Below are positions 22,710 to 31,181 of a stretch of DNA of 64,000 nucleotides, piece by piece; within the stretch, counting starts at the first letter, position 1; the number at the start of each line of letters is the position of its first letter. Under the pieces are notes generated by a model. The model did no database searches and had not been told where the DNA came from. It saw only the letters and a program-made list of their open reading frames with translations. Origin of the DNA: Kitasatospora sp052076145. Its GTDB lineage: Bacteria > Actinomycetota > Actinomycetes > Streptomycetales > Streptomycetaceae. The position numbers and the translations under genes were made by a program. The stretch covers positions 4,154,001 through 4,218,000 of the forward strand of contig NZ_CP197246.1 in the NCBI RefSeq assembly GCF_052076145.1. The letters are read 5' to 3'.

Positions 22710-24839
22710 ATGCGCACACTTCTGATCGACAACTACGATTCTTTTACCTACAACTTGTACCAGTTGCTCGGTGAGGTCAACGGTCGTCCGCCAGTCGTCG
22801 TGCGCCACGGCGCCGACTGGTCCGCGATCGACCTCGACGAGTTCGACGCCATCGTCATCTCGCCCGGCCCCGGCCGTCCGGACCGCGCCGAGGACTTCGG
22901 CATCAGCGCCCGCGCCATCCTGGAGAGCGGACTGCCGGTGCTCGGCGTCTGCCTGGGCCACCAGGGCATCGTGCACCTCTTCGGCGGCACCGTCACCCAC
23001 GCCCCGGAGCCGATGCACGGCCGCGAGGCCCTCGTCACGCACGACGGCACCGACCTCTTCACCGGCATCCCCAGCCCGTACACCGTCGTCCGCTACCACT
23101 CGCTGGTCGGCGCCGACATCCCCGCGGAGCTGGAGGAGACGGCCTGGACGACCGACGGAATCCTGATGGGCGTGCGGCACCGCACCCGCCCGATCTGGGG
23201 CGTGCAGTTCCACCCCGAGTCGATCAGCAGCGAGTTCGGCCGCGAACTGCTCGCCAACTTCCGTGACCTCGCCCTCGGGCAGGCGCCGCGCGGCGAGCGG
23301 ATTCCCGTCGACTACTCCGTCGCCGGGGCCCCGCGCCCGGTCGTACAGCCGGAGACCTCGGCGTACGACGTGCACGTCCGCAAGGTGCCCGCACTGCCCT
23401 GCCGCGAGGCCGTGTTCCGCGAGTTCTACGCGGATTCCGAGCACGCCTTCTGGCTCGACAGCAGCAATGTCGTCGAGGGCATGTCGCGGTTCTCCTTCAT
23501 GGGCGACGCCGACGGCCCGCTCGCCGAGTACCTCACCTACAGCACGCTCGACGGCGCGGTCAGCGTCAAGCGCCCGGGGAGCAGCCAGGAAATCGTCGAG
23601 AAGCCGTTCTTCGACTACCTCCAGGAGCAGATCTCCGCCCGCGCCACCGCCGTCCCGGAGGGCCTGCCCTTCGACTTCAACCTCGGCTACGTCGGATATC
23701 TCGGCTACGAGCTGAAGGCGGAGACGGGCGGCGACCTCCGGCACAAGGCGGAGACGCCGGACGCCTCGCTGGTCTTCGCCGACCGGATGATCGCCTTCGA
23801 CCACCAGGAGAAGACCTCCTACGTGCTGGCGCTCTCCAAGGACGGCGACGACGCCTCGGCGCTCGCCTGGCTGGACCGGGTCGGTGACCGGCTGGCCGAT
23901 CTGGCGGTCAACCCGCCCGCCGAGTTCGCCACCTGGCCGGAGCTGTCCGCGACCTTCGAGGGCGTCGGCATGACCGACCCGTCGCTGGCGGAGAAGATCA
24001 GCTTCCAGCACGACGAGGCCGGCTACCTCTCCCGGATCGACGACTGCCACGTCGAGATCCGCAACGGCGAGTCGTACGAGGTCTGCCTGACCAACACCGT
24101 CAGCCTGCACGGCCGGATCGACCCGCTGCGCACCTACGCGCACATGCGCCGGATCAGCCCGGTGCCGTACGGCGCGTACTTCAACTTCCCCGAGGTCGCG
24201 GTGCTCAGCGCCTCGCCCGAGCGGTTCCTGACGGTCGGCACCGACCGGGTCGCGGAGTCCAAGCCGATCAAGGGCACCCGCCCGCGCGGCGCGACCCCGG
24301 CCGAGGACGAGGCGCTGCGGCTCGACCTGCTCAGCCAGGAGAAGGACCGCGCCGAGAACCTGATGATCGTGGACCTGCTCCGGAACGACCTCAACATCGT
24401 CTCCGAGGTCGGCTCGGTGCACGTGCCCAAGCTCTTCCACGTGGAGACGTACGCACCCGTGCACCAGCTGGTCTCCACCATCCGGGGTGTGCTGCGGGCC
24501 GAGGAGTCGGCCGTCAGTGCCGTCCGGGCGGCCTTCCCCGGCGGCTCGATGACGGGTGCGCCGAAGGTCAGGACGATGCAGATCATCGACCGGCTGGAGG
24601 AGGGTGCGCGCGGCATCTACTCCGGCTCGGCCGGCTGGTTCTCGCTGGGCGGCGCGGCCGACCTGAGCATCATCATCCGCACCCTGGTCGCGACCAAGGA
24701 CCGCACCACCTTCGGGGTCGGCGGGGCCATCATCGCCCTGTCCGACAAGGACGAGGAGTGGCAGGAGACGGTCGTCAAGTCCCGTGCGATGGTCTCCGCC
24801 TTCCTGGCCACCGCCGAATTCCCGGTCGAGGCACGGTAG
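22710..24839 (+). CDS. papA: Fused aminodeoxychorismate synthase (PabA-PabB type, PapA)
   Basis: A 709-residue bifunctional enzyme. Residues 1-190 are a class I glutamine amidotransferase starting LLIDNYDSFTYNLYQ, with nucleophile Cys81 in GVCLGHQG and the HPES motif. Residues 220-700 are the chorismate-binding synthase domain, with PFFDY, FNLGYVGYLGYELK, PIKGTRPRG, DLLRNDLNIV and GGSMTGAPKVRTM. It converts chorismate and glutamine to 4-amino-4-deoxychorismate. The fused form is usual in actinomycete antibiotic clusters. PIKGTRPRG favours an ADC synthase over an anthranilate synthase. It begins 52 bp after papB and is followed at once by papC. Confidence 0.9.
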   Translation: MRTLLIDNYDSFTYNLYQLLGEVNGRPPVVVRHGADWSAIDLDEFDAIVISPGPGRPDRAEDFGISARAILESGLPVLGVCLGHQGIVHLFGGTVTHAPEPMHGREALVTHDGTDLFTGIPSPYTVVRYHSLVGADIPAELEETAWTTDGILMGVRHRTRPIWGVQFHPESISSEFGRELLANFRDLALGQAPRGERIPVDYSVAGAPRPVVQPETSAYDVHVRKVPALPCREAVFREFYADSEHAFWLDSSNVVEGMSRFSFMGDADGPLAEYLTYSTLDGAVSVKRPGSSQEIVEKPFFDYLQEQISARATAVPEGLPFDFNLGYVGYLGYELKAETGGDLRHKAETPDASLVFADRMIAFDHQEKTSYVLALSKDGDDASALAWLDRVGDRLADLAVNPPAEFATWPELSATFEGVGMTDPSLAEKISFQHDEAGYLSRIDDCHVEIRNGESYEVCLTNTVSLHGRIDPLRTYAHMRRISPVPYGAYFNFPEVAVLSASPERFLTVGTDRVAESKPIKGTRPRGATPAEDEALRLDLLSQEKDRAENLMIVDLLRNDLNIVSEVGSVHVPKLFHVETYAPVHQLVSTIRGVLRAEESAVSAVRAAFPGGSMTGAPKVRTMQIIDRLEEGARGIYSGSAGWFSLGGAADLSIIIRTLVATKDRTTFGVGGAIIALSDKDEEWQETVVKSRAMVSAFLATAEFPVEAR

Positions 24840-24841
24840 TC

Positions 24842-25732
24842 GTGACCACTGCACCCTCCTCGCAGCTGCACAGCTGCGTCGTCGTCGGCGGGGCCGGCGC
24901 GGTCGGCGCCCTGTTCGCCGACTCGCTGCTCCGCTCGGGCCGGGCGGTGACCGTCGTGGACACCGGCCGGGCCCCGGAAGGCGTCCGCCAACTGCGGGGC
25001 GACATCACCGACATCGGCCCGGAGCTGGCCGCCGTGCTCGCCGCCGCCGACCTGGTGGTGCTCGCCGTGCCGGAGCCGGTGGCGCTGGCCGCCGTCAAGG
25101 GCGTGGCGGCCGCGATGCGCGAAGGCGCACTGCTGGTCGACACCCTGTCGGTCAAGCAGTCGGTGGTGGCGGCTATCCGGGACCAGGCGCCGAAGGTCGA
25201 GGCGCTCAGCCTCAACCCGATGTTCGCCCCGTCGCTCGGCTTCGGTGGCCGCCCGGTGGCCGCCGTTGTCGTCCAGGACGGCCCACTGGTACGGGAGTTG
25301 ATCGGGCTGGTGGAGAGCTGGCAGGGCAAGGTGGTCGAGGTGACCGAGCGGGAGCACGACCGGCTCGCCGCCGCCACCCAGGCCCTGACCCACGCCACGG
25401 TGCTCTCCTTCGGCCTGGCACTCACCGAACTCGACATCACCATCGGCGAGTTGCGTGCGGTGGCGCCCCCGCCGCACGACACCCTGCTCGCCCTGCTGGC
25501 CCGGATCGCGGGCGGCACCCCCGAGGTCTACTGGGACGTCCAGTCGGCCAACCCGCAGGCCCCTTCGGCGCGCAGCGGGTTGGCGGCCTCGATCCGCCGG
25601 GTCGCCGACCTCGTCGAAGCAGGTGACGAGACGGGCTTCGAGCACCTTCTCGGCCGCCTGAAGGGGTTCCTGGGCCCCGAGCTCGACCACTACCGCGACA
25701 CCTGTGCCCGGATCTTCGAGGCGCACACGTGA
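24842..25732 (+). CDS. papC: Prephenate-dehydrogenase-type enzyme for 4-amino-4-deoxyprephenate (PapC-like)
   Basis: A 296-residue NAD(P)-dependent enzyme: N-terminal Rossmann motif VVVGGAGAVGALFADSLLRSG, DLVVLAVPEP, then a helical dimerisation half. LVDTLSVKQS and the His in ALTHATVLSFG match prephenate dehydrogenases. It probably decarboxylates and oxidises 4-amino-4-deoxyprephenate to 4-aminophenylpyruvate. GTG start 24842, two bases after the papA stop, so the genes are translationally coupled. Confidence 0.85.
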   Translation: MTTAPSSQLHSCVVVGGAGAVGALFADSLLRSGRAVTVVDTGRAPEGVRQLRGDITDIGPELAAVLAAADLVVLAVPEPVALAAVKGVAAAMREGALLVDTLSVKQSVVAAIRDQAPKVEALSLNPMFAPSLGFGGRPVAAVVVQDGPLVRELIGLVESWQGKVVEVTEREHDRLAAATQALTHATVLSFGLALTELDITIGELRAVAPPPHDTLLALLARIAGGTPEVYWDVQSANPQAPSARSGLAASIRRVADLVEAGDETGFEHLLGRLKGFLGPELDHYRDTCARIFEAHT

Positions 25733-25738
25733 AGCACC

Positions 25739-25783
25739 CCGAACGTACCGAATTTACCGAACGTGCCGAACTTGCCGATCAGC
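25739..25783 (+). repeat. Five 9-bp degenerate tandem repeats between papC and the AMP-ligase gene
   Basis: Units CCGAACGTA, CCGAATTTA, CCGAACGTG, CCGAACTTG and the weaker CCGATCAGC follow one another without gaps. They lie in the 77-bp leader of the AMP-ligase gene. Possible protein-binding array, slippage product or leader element. Confidence 0.7.
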
Positions 25784-25809
25784 CCCACGCATCCCGGAAG
25801 GTAACCACC

Positions 25810-27477
25810 ATGTCCGAGTTCGCCCTCACCGTCCTGAGCCCCGACCAGCGCGTGAAGCTGGCCGAGGACACCACCGTCGGCGGCGGCAACCTGCTCCGCT
25901 CGGCCATCGCGGCCAACCCGCACCCGGAGCTGGCCTTCGTCCACTCGCCGCGCCCGGTGGTCAACACCGACGGGCAGCCGCAGTACGACTTCAGCCTGGT
26001 CGAGATCGACGAGCTGGCCCAGAGCTGGTCGGTCTGGTACCTGGCCAAGGGCGTGCAGAAGGGCGACCGCGTCGCGATCTTCATCGACGACTCCTTCGCC
26101 TACCACGTGCACTTCTACGCGCTGGCCCAGATCGGTGCCATCGCCGTCCTGCTCAACTCCAATGCCTCGCAGTTCATCGCGAGTTCGCTGATCGAGCAGA
26201 CCGGCCCGGTCGGCCTGTACGCCTCCCGCGGCCGGCTGGACGAGCTGGGCGACGCGCTCGGCAAGCTCACCAGCCTGCTCTGGACCCAGGCCGAGGACGA
26301 GCTGCCCGCCCCGCCGAAGGCCACCCTGCCGGAGAAGGCGTACTGGAAGCACTCGCCCTCCGACCCGGTCACCATCCTGCACTCCTCGGGCACCACCGGC
26401 CGCCCGAAGCCCACCATCCACACCCACGAGTCGATCGCGGCGGGCCCGAAGTTCCGCCTGGTCGACCACAAGGAGCCCGCGGGCGGCCTGATGATGACGG
26501 CGCTGCCGCAGTCGCACCTGGGCTGCGTCGCGTACACCGTCTACGCGGTGCTCGGCGGCACCCCGCTGGTCGCCCTGCGGGACGGCAGCGGTGAGGAGTT
26601 GGCCGCCGCCGTCGAGAAGTACCAGCCGACCTCGGTGATGTCCTTCGCGCACGGCTACACCGAGATGGCCGCGCTGGAGCTCCCGGCGGGCACCATCGAC
26701 TCGGTCAACGTCTGGATCTCGATCGGTGACGCGCTGCACCAGGCGCACATCACCAAGGTGCTTGAGCAGCGCAGCGCGAGTCGTACGCCGGCCCAGTTCC
26801 TGGACCGCCTGGGCACCACCGAGCTGGGCTGGGGCGTGCTGCTGAAGGCCCGGACGCTGGAGTCCGAGCGCAACGACCGCTGCGCGGGCAAGCCGGTCGG
26901 TGTCGCCGAGGTCGCCATCCTGCGCAAGGACGGCAGTGTCGCGGAGGACCGCGAGATCGGCTTCCTCGCCGCCAAGGGCCCGGCCATCACGCCCGGTTAC
27001 TGGAACGACTCGGCCACCACCTACAGCTTCAAGCTGAACGGCTTCTGGCTGACCGGCGACATGGCCTACCGCGACGAGCACGGTGACCACTTCCTGGTCG
27101 ACCGCGCGGTGGACGCCATCGAGACCGAGCACGGCACCGCCTACTCGGTGCACATGGAGGAGGTCCTGCTGCTCGACGTCCCCGGCATCGAGGACGCGGC
27201 GGTGCTGGCCGGCCGGGCCGGCGGGAAGACCGTGCCGGTCGGCGTGGTCACCGTCTCCGAGGACCTGAGCGCGGACAAGGTCTTCGCCCTGGCGAACGAG
27301 GCGCTCAAGGCGGCCGGTCACCAGGAGCTGGGCTTCCTGGAGATCGTCAGCGACGAGCACGACTTCCCGGTCGGCGTGACCGGCAAGGTGCTCAAGCGCG
27401 AGCTGCGCGACAAGTACGCCTCGCTGACCGACTACGTCGCCGACGCGGCCGGCAAGAAGATCGCCGCCAGCTTCTGA
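25810..27477 (+). CDS. Stand-alone AMP-forming acyl/aryl ligase (ANL superfamily)
   Basis: A 555-residue enzyme. Core motifs: LHSSGTTGRPKPTIHTH (P-loop, about 190-205), an LGTTELGW segment in place of the usual YGxTE, GFWLTGDMAYRD, and the C-terminal VTGKVLKRELRDKY with the catalytic Lys. It adenylates a carboxylic acid and passes it to CoA or a carrier protein. ATG 25810 follows GGAAGG. It is downstream of papC, as an AMP-ligase (CmlK) accompanies PAPA genes in the chloramphenicol cluster, but I cannot say whether it is orthologous. Substrate unknown. Confidence 0.75.
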   Translation: MSEFALTVLSPDQRVKLAEDTTVGGGNLLRSAIAANPHPELAFVHSPRPVVNTDGQPQYDFSLVEIDELAQSWSVWYLAKGVQKGDRVAIFIDDSFAYHVHFYALAQIGAIAVLLNSNASQFIASSLIEQTGPVGLYASRGRLDELGDALGKLTSLLWTQAEDELPAPPKATLPEKAYWKHSPSDPVTILHSSGTTGRPKPTIHTHESIAAGPKFRLVDHKEPAGGLMMTALPQSHLGCVAYTVYAVLGGTPLVALRDGSGEELAAAVEKYQPTSVMSFAHGYTEMAALELPAGTIDSVNVWISIGDALHQAHITKVLEQRSASRTPAQFLDRLGTTELGWGVLLKARTLESERNDRCAGKPVGVAEVAILRKDGSVAEDREIGFLAAKGPAITPGYWNDSATTYSFKLNGFWLTGDMAYRDEHGDHFLVDRAVDAIETEHGTAYSVHMEEVLLLDVPGIEDAAVLAGRAGGKTVPVGVVTVSEDLSADKVFALANEALKAAGHQELGFLEIVSDEHDFPVGVTGKVLKRELRDKYASLTDYVADAAGKKIAASF

Positions 27478-27506
27478 GATCTGGCGGAACCCCGTTTTAC
27501 ACTCAA

Positions 27507-27548
27507 GGATGGCCGGTGGACCGCTTGTTAAGCGGTCGCCGGCCATCC
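27507..27548 (+). terminator. Strong hairpin between AMP-ligase and nitroreductase-like gene
   Basis: Near-perfect stem of about 18 bp (GGATGGCCGG..GACCGCTT with AAGCGGTC..CCGGCCATCC) and a 3-nt loop, 30 bp after the ligase stop. Terminator or attenuator; the next gene lies 60 bp on. Confidence 0.7.
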
Positions 27549-27607
27549 GGCGGGCCCGGCTCGGGCCTGCCGACGGACAGTGGATCGACCATAGTGGAGA
27601 TGTCTGC

Positions 27608-28246
27608 ATGACCGAGAACACCACCCTGGCGAAGAGCACCGAGGACACCCCCCGGGTCGACTTCTACTTCGACCCGGCCTGCCCGTTCGCCTGGATCACC
27701 TCCCGCTGGATACTCGAAGTCGAGCAGCTCCGCGACGTCGACGTCAGGTTCCGCATCATGAGCCTGTACGTCCTGAACGAAGGCCGCGAGGTGCCGGACT
27801 GGTACCGCGAGCTGATCGACAACTCCTGGGGCCTGATCCGGGTCGTCGCGGCCGCCGCCCGGCACCAAGGTGACGGAGTCCTGCGCGATCTCTACACCGA
27901 GCTCGGCAACCGCATCCACCCTGGTGGCAACAAGGACTACCTCGCGGTGGCCAAGGAGGCGCTGGAGGCGCTCGGCCTGCCCGAGCACCTGCTGAAGGCG
28001 GCGGAGAGCACCGAGTACGACGCCGAGATCCGCAGGAGTCACCACGAGGGCATGGACCCGGTCGGCGACGACGTCGGCACGCCGACCATCCACCTGGACG
28101 GTGTCGCGTTCTTCGGCCCGGTGCTGAACGTCATCCCGCGCGGTGAGGACGCCGTCAAGATCTTCGACGGCGCGCTGGCCCTGGCGCGGTACCCGCACTT
28201 CTTCGAGCTGAAGCGCACGCGTACCGGCAAGCTCGACTTCAACTGA
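27608..28246 (+). CDS. DsbA-fold thioredoxin-like protein, mycothiol-dependent nitroreductase (Rv2466c) type
   Basis: A 212-residue DsbA-family protein. FYFDPACPFAWITSRW near residue 18 is the active-site region. It has a single Cys in CPFA rather than CxxC, so thiol chemistry would need mycothiol as partner. The helical insert and the GTPTIHLDGVAFFGPV cis-Pro segment match the Rv2466c group, whose mycobacterial member reduces nitro compounds. The same cluster encodes an AurF-type N-oxygenase, so a nitro- or nitroso-modifying role is attractive but inferred. An isomerase or redox-protective role is possible. ATG 27608 follows GGAGATG. Confidence 0.7.
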   Translation: MTENTTLAKSTEDTPRVDFYFDPACPFAWITSRWILEVEQLRDVDVRFRIMSLYVLNEGREVPDWYRELIDNSWGLIRVVAAAARHQGDGVLRDLYTELGNRIHPGGNKDYLAVAKEALEALGLPEHLLKAAESTEYDAEIRRSHHEGMDPVGDDVGTPTIHLDGVAFFGPVLNVIPRGEDAVKIFDGALALARYPHFFELKRTRTGKLDFN

Positions 28247-28256
28247 CAAGGCTCCC

Positions 28257-28296
28257 GCGCGCGGGCCGGACACCTCCGGGTCGACGGCCCGCGCGC
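28257..28296 (+). terminator. Intercistronic hairpin
   Basis: 11-bp inverted repeat (GCGCGCGGGCC / GGCCCGCGCGC) with an 18-nt loop, 10 bp past the nitroreductase-like stop and 27 bp before the ATP-grasp gene. Partial terminator or RNA-stability element. Confidence 0.5.
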
Positions 28297-28323
28297 GCAC
28301 TTCCCCGGAAAGGGGCGAACGGC

Positions 28324-29661
28324 ATGGGCGACACCTCCGCCCCGGCGGCGAAGCCGGAAGCATTCATACTCACCGGATCGTTCCTGGCGATCTGCCGGGC
28401 GCCGCTCTATCTGCGGGAGCTCTCCCGGCGCGGCCTCAAGGTCCTGCTGATCACCGGCTCGGTCTGGCGCGAGCAGGCCGTCGCGGGGACGGCCGACCCG
28501 GCGCACCCGGCCTCCGTGATCGACGACATCGCCTTCGTCGAGGGCTCGGTCGACGTGGACGGCTCGTTCAACTCCGGTGTCGTCGCGGCCGTGCAGGCCT
28601 GGCGGGAGCAGTACACCGTCGTCGGCATCTACGCCGCGGGCGAGACCCTGGTCGAGCCGACCGGGATCGTCGCCGACGCGCTCGGCCTGCCCTCGCCGGG
28701 CCTGCGGGCCTCCCGGGCCTGCCGCAGCAAGTACCTCCAGCGCTTCTACCTCCCGGAGTTCAGCCCCGCCGCGGTGGTCGTCCCGGCCGGTGCCCGGGAG
28801 GCCTTCGACCCGGCCGGTGTCAGCTACCCGGCCGTGATCAAGCCGGCCACCCGGCACTCGAGTTCGGGCGTCGAGACGGTCGAGGACGAGGCCACGCTGC
28901 TCGAACTGCTCATGGGCTACCCGGAGCACGAGACCATCCTGGTCGAGCAGAAGATCATCGGCCAGGAGTACTCGGTCGAGAGCCTGATCCAGCGCGGCAA
29001 GGTGATCTTCTCCTCCGTCACCCGCAAGGAGACCACCGACGCGCACGCCAGCACCTTCGTCGAGCTGGCGCACACCGTCTCCGGCGAGCCCGGCACCGAG
29101 CGCGACACGCTGCTGGACGCCAATCACCGGATGCTGACCGGCCTGGACTTCCAGGACGGCATGACGCACTCCGAGTGGCGCCTCGACGCCGAGGGCCGCC
29201 CGTACCTGATGGAGGTCGCCGCCCGCACCCCCGGTGACGGCATCACCGTGCTCTACCACCTGGCCACCGGCAGCCCGCTGGAGCCCGAGATCATCCGGAT
29301 CGCCCTCGGCGAGGACGCCGCCTACCCGGCGCCCACCCGGCACGCCCGGCAGGTCTACCTGGAGCACACCCCCGGCGTCCTGGAGGGCGTCACCGTCGAC
29401 TGGCCCGGCATCACCCCGCAGTGGGCCGGCGAGGGCGACCTCTGGCCCGAGGTGCCGGTCGGCGAGGCCGGTGACCCGCCGACCCTGCGCGCCGTCTTCG
29501 TCCAGCAGGAGCAGGGCCGCTACCTCGGCCCGCTGCTCAGCTCGGAGGACCGCGTCGGCAACTTCGTCATCGACGCGCCGACCGCCGCCGCCCTCGACGA
29601 GCTGGAGCAGCGCGTCCGGGCAGCCGTGACCGTGCGCACCCGGCCGGGCGACCCGGCCTGA
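28324..29661 (+). CDS. ATP-grasp ligase 1
   Basis: A 445-residue ATP-grasp enzyme. It has an N-terminal pre-ATP-grasp Rossmann-like domain (about 10-130), then RSKYLQRFYLP, YPAVIKPATRHSSSGV (nucleotide-binding strand and Gly/Ser-rich loop), VEQKIIGQEYSVESL and the metal site EWRLDAEGRPYLMEVAARTPGDGI. Such enzymes activate a carboxylate as acyl phosphate and couple it to an amine, as L-amino-acid ligases do. One of three in this cluster. ATG 28324 with AAGGGG upstream. Which amide or peptide bond it makes cannot be read. Confidence 0.85.
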   Translation: MGDTSAPAAKPEAFILTGSFLAICRAPLYLRELSRRGLKVLLITGSVWREQAVAGTADPAHPASVIDDIAFVEGSVDVDGSFNSGVVAAVQAWREQYTVVGIYAAGETLVEPTGIVADALGLPSPGLRASRACRSKYLQRFYLPEFSPAAVVVPAGAREAFDPAGVSYPAVIKPATRHSSSGVETVEDEATLLELLMGYPEHETILVEQKIIGQEYSVESLIQRGKVIFSSVTRKETTDAHASTFVELAHTVSGEPGTERDTLLDANHRMLTGLDFQDGMTHSEWRLDAEGRPYLMEVAARTPGDGITVLYHLATGSPLEPEIIRIALGEDAAYPAPTRHARQVYLEHTPGVLEGVTVDWPGITPQWAGEGDLWPEVPVGEAGDPPTLRAVFVQQEQGRYLGPLLSSEDRVGNFVIDAPTAAALDELEQRVRAAVTVRTRPGDPA

Positions 29662-29671
29662 CACCTCCCCC

Positions 29672-29706
29672 CTGCCCCGGAGCGCGCCGTGGCGTGCCCG
29701 GGGCAG
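29672..29706 (+). terminator. Hairpin after ATP-grasp ligase 1
   Basis: 9-bp stem (CTGCCCCGG / CCGGGGCAG) with a 17-nt loop starting 11 bp after the stop. The 257-bp gap to the next gene also holds a partial match to the cluster motif (CGAACCGTC near 29868) and otherwise nothing recognisable. Confidence 0.45.
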
Positions 29707-29918
29707 AGGTGACGAAGTACTCCCGCCGACCTCCCCCTCGCGGCGACGCCGCCATGTACTGGTTGTAGTGCCCACCCAGGCGGAGCGTGAGGAGGCCTGG
29801 AGTTCGTTCGGGAACGGCCCGGTCCACAGCCGCTGAGCAGCGTGGGCCCGCGAGGTCCGCGAACCGTCACAGAATGGGATCTTGAGTTGGCATCAGCACC
29901 GGCACCGAGCAGGCCACT

Positions 29919-31148
29919 ATGACGACGATCGCCGACCCCGTGACGCCCGCCGACGGCGAGGCGCTCGGCGCCCCCCGCCGCCTGGTCTGGCTGCTCGCCG
30001 TCGCCTGCGGGCTCGGCGCGGCCAACCTCTACTACTGCCAGCCGCTGCTGCCGAAGATCGCCGAGACGTACCACGCGAGTTCCGGCTCCACCGGCGTGCT
30101 CGTCACCACCACCCAGATCGGCTACGCGCTGGGCCTGCTGCTGCTCGTCCCGCTCGGCGACATCGTCCGCCGCCGCAGGCTCGTCTGCGTGCTGCTCTGC
30201 CTCGAAGCGGCGGCCCTGGTGCTCTCCGCCCTGGCACCCGGCCTGCCGGTGCTGCTGGTGGCCGGCACCGCCGTCGGGCTGGGCGCCAGCGTGGTGCAGA
30301 TCCTGCTCCCGTACGCGGCGACGATCGCCGCCGAGCACGAGCGCGGGCGGGTGGTCGCGACGATGCTCACCGCCGTGCTGGTCGGCATCCTGCTCTCCCG
30401 CACCATCGCCGGGCTGGTCGGCGGCGCGCTCGGCTGGCGGGCGATGTTCGCCATCGCGGCCGTGGTCGCGCTCGCCTTCTCCTTCACCCTGGCGAAGATC
30501 ATGGCGGCCACCGAACCCGAGGTCGACATCTCGTACCGCAGCCAGCTGCGGGCGACCTGGCAGCTGGCCCGGACGGAACCCGTGCTGCGGCGCCGCTCGG
30601 TGATCGGCGCCTGCGTCTTCGGCAGCTTCGGCGCCTTCTGGGCGACGGTCGCCTTCCTGCTCTCCGGCTCGCCGTACCACTACGGCGAGTCGGCGATCGG
30701 ACTGTTCGCGCTGGTCGGCGCGGCGGGCGCGATCGCCTCCAAGGTCACCGGCCGGGCCGCCGACGCGGGTTGGCAGCGGCCGCTCACCGGCCTGCTGACC
30801 GCCCTCGGCGTCGCCTCCTTCGCCGTGATGTGGCCCGGTCACAGCAGCCTGGCCTGGCTCATCGTCGCCGTGCTGGTGATGGACATGGCCGTCCAGGGCA
30901 CCCACCTGCTCAACATGAGCGTGGTCTACAGCCTCACCCACGTCGCACGGGCCCGGATCGCCTCGGTCTACATGACCTCGTACTTCGTCGGCGGCGCCCT
31001 CGGCTCCGCCTCCGGCACGGCGGCCTACCGGCTGGCGGGCTGGGGCGGGGTCTGCGCGGTCGGCGGCGCCTTCATGGCCGTCGCGCTGCTCACCTGGGCC
31101 CGCGACGCGCTCGCCGAGCAGCGGGCGGTGCCCGGGGGAGAGGGCTGA
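29919..31148 (+). CDS. MFS exporter (DHA1-like)
   Basis: A 409-residue twelve-helix transporter. The start region LLAVACGLGAANLYYCQPLLPKIAETY is typical of the YgaY/NepI-like DHA1 group, and GDIVRRRRLVCVLLC is motif A. It follows ATP-grasp ligase 1 with its own 257-bp leader. Probable export of product or precursor. One of several exporters in the cluster, so assignment to a specific molecule is not possible. Confidence 0.8.
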   Translation: MTTIADPVTPADGEALGAPRRLVWLLAVACGLGAANLYYCQPLLPKIAETYHASSGSTGVLVTTTQIGYALGLLLLVPLGDIVRRRRLVCVLLCLEAAALVLSALAPGLPVLLVAGTAVGLGASVVQILLPYAATIAAEHERGRVVATMLTAVLVGILLSRTIAGLVGGALGWRAMFAIAAVVALAFSFTLAKIMAATEPEVDISYRSQLRATWQLARTEPVLRRRSVIGACVFGSFGAFWATVAFLLSGSPYHYGESAIGLFALVGAAGAIASKVTGRAADAGWQRPLTGLLTALGVASFAVMWPGHSSLAWLIVAVLVMDMAVQGTHLLNMSVVYSLTHVARARIASVYMTSYFVGGALGSASGTAAYRLAGWGGVCAVGGAFMAVALLTWARDALAEQRAVPGGEG

Positions 31149-31181
31149 GATGTCCCCCGGGAGGCGTGGTGCGGCCGGTCG

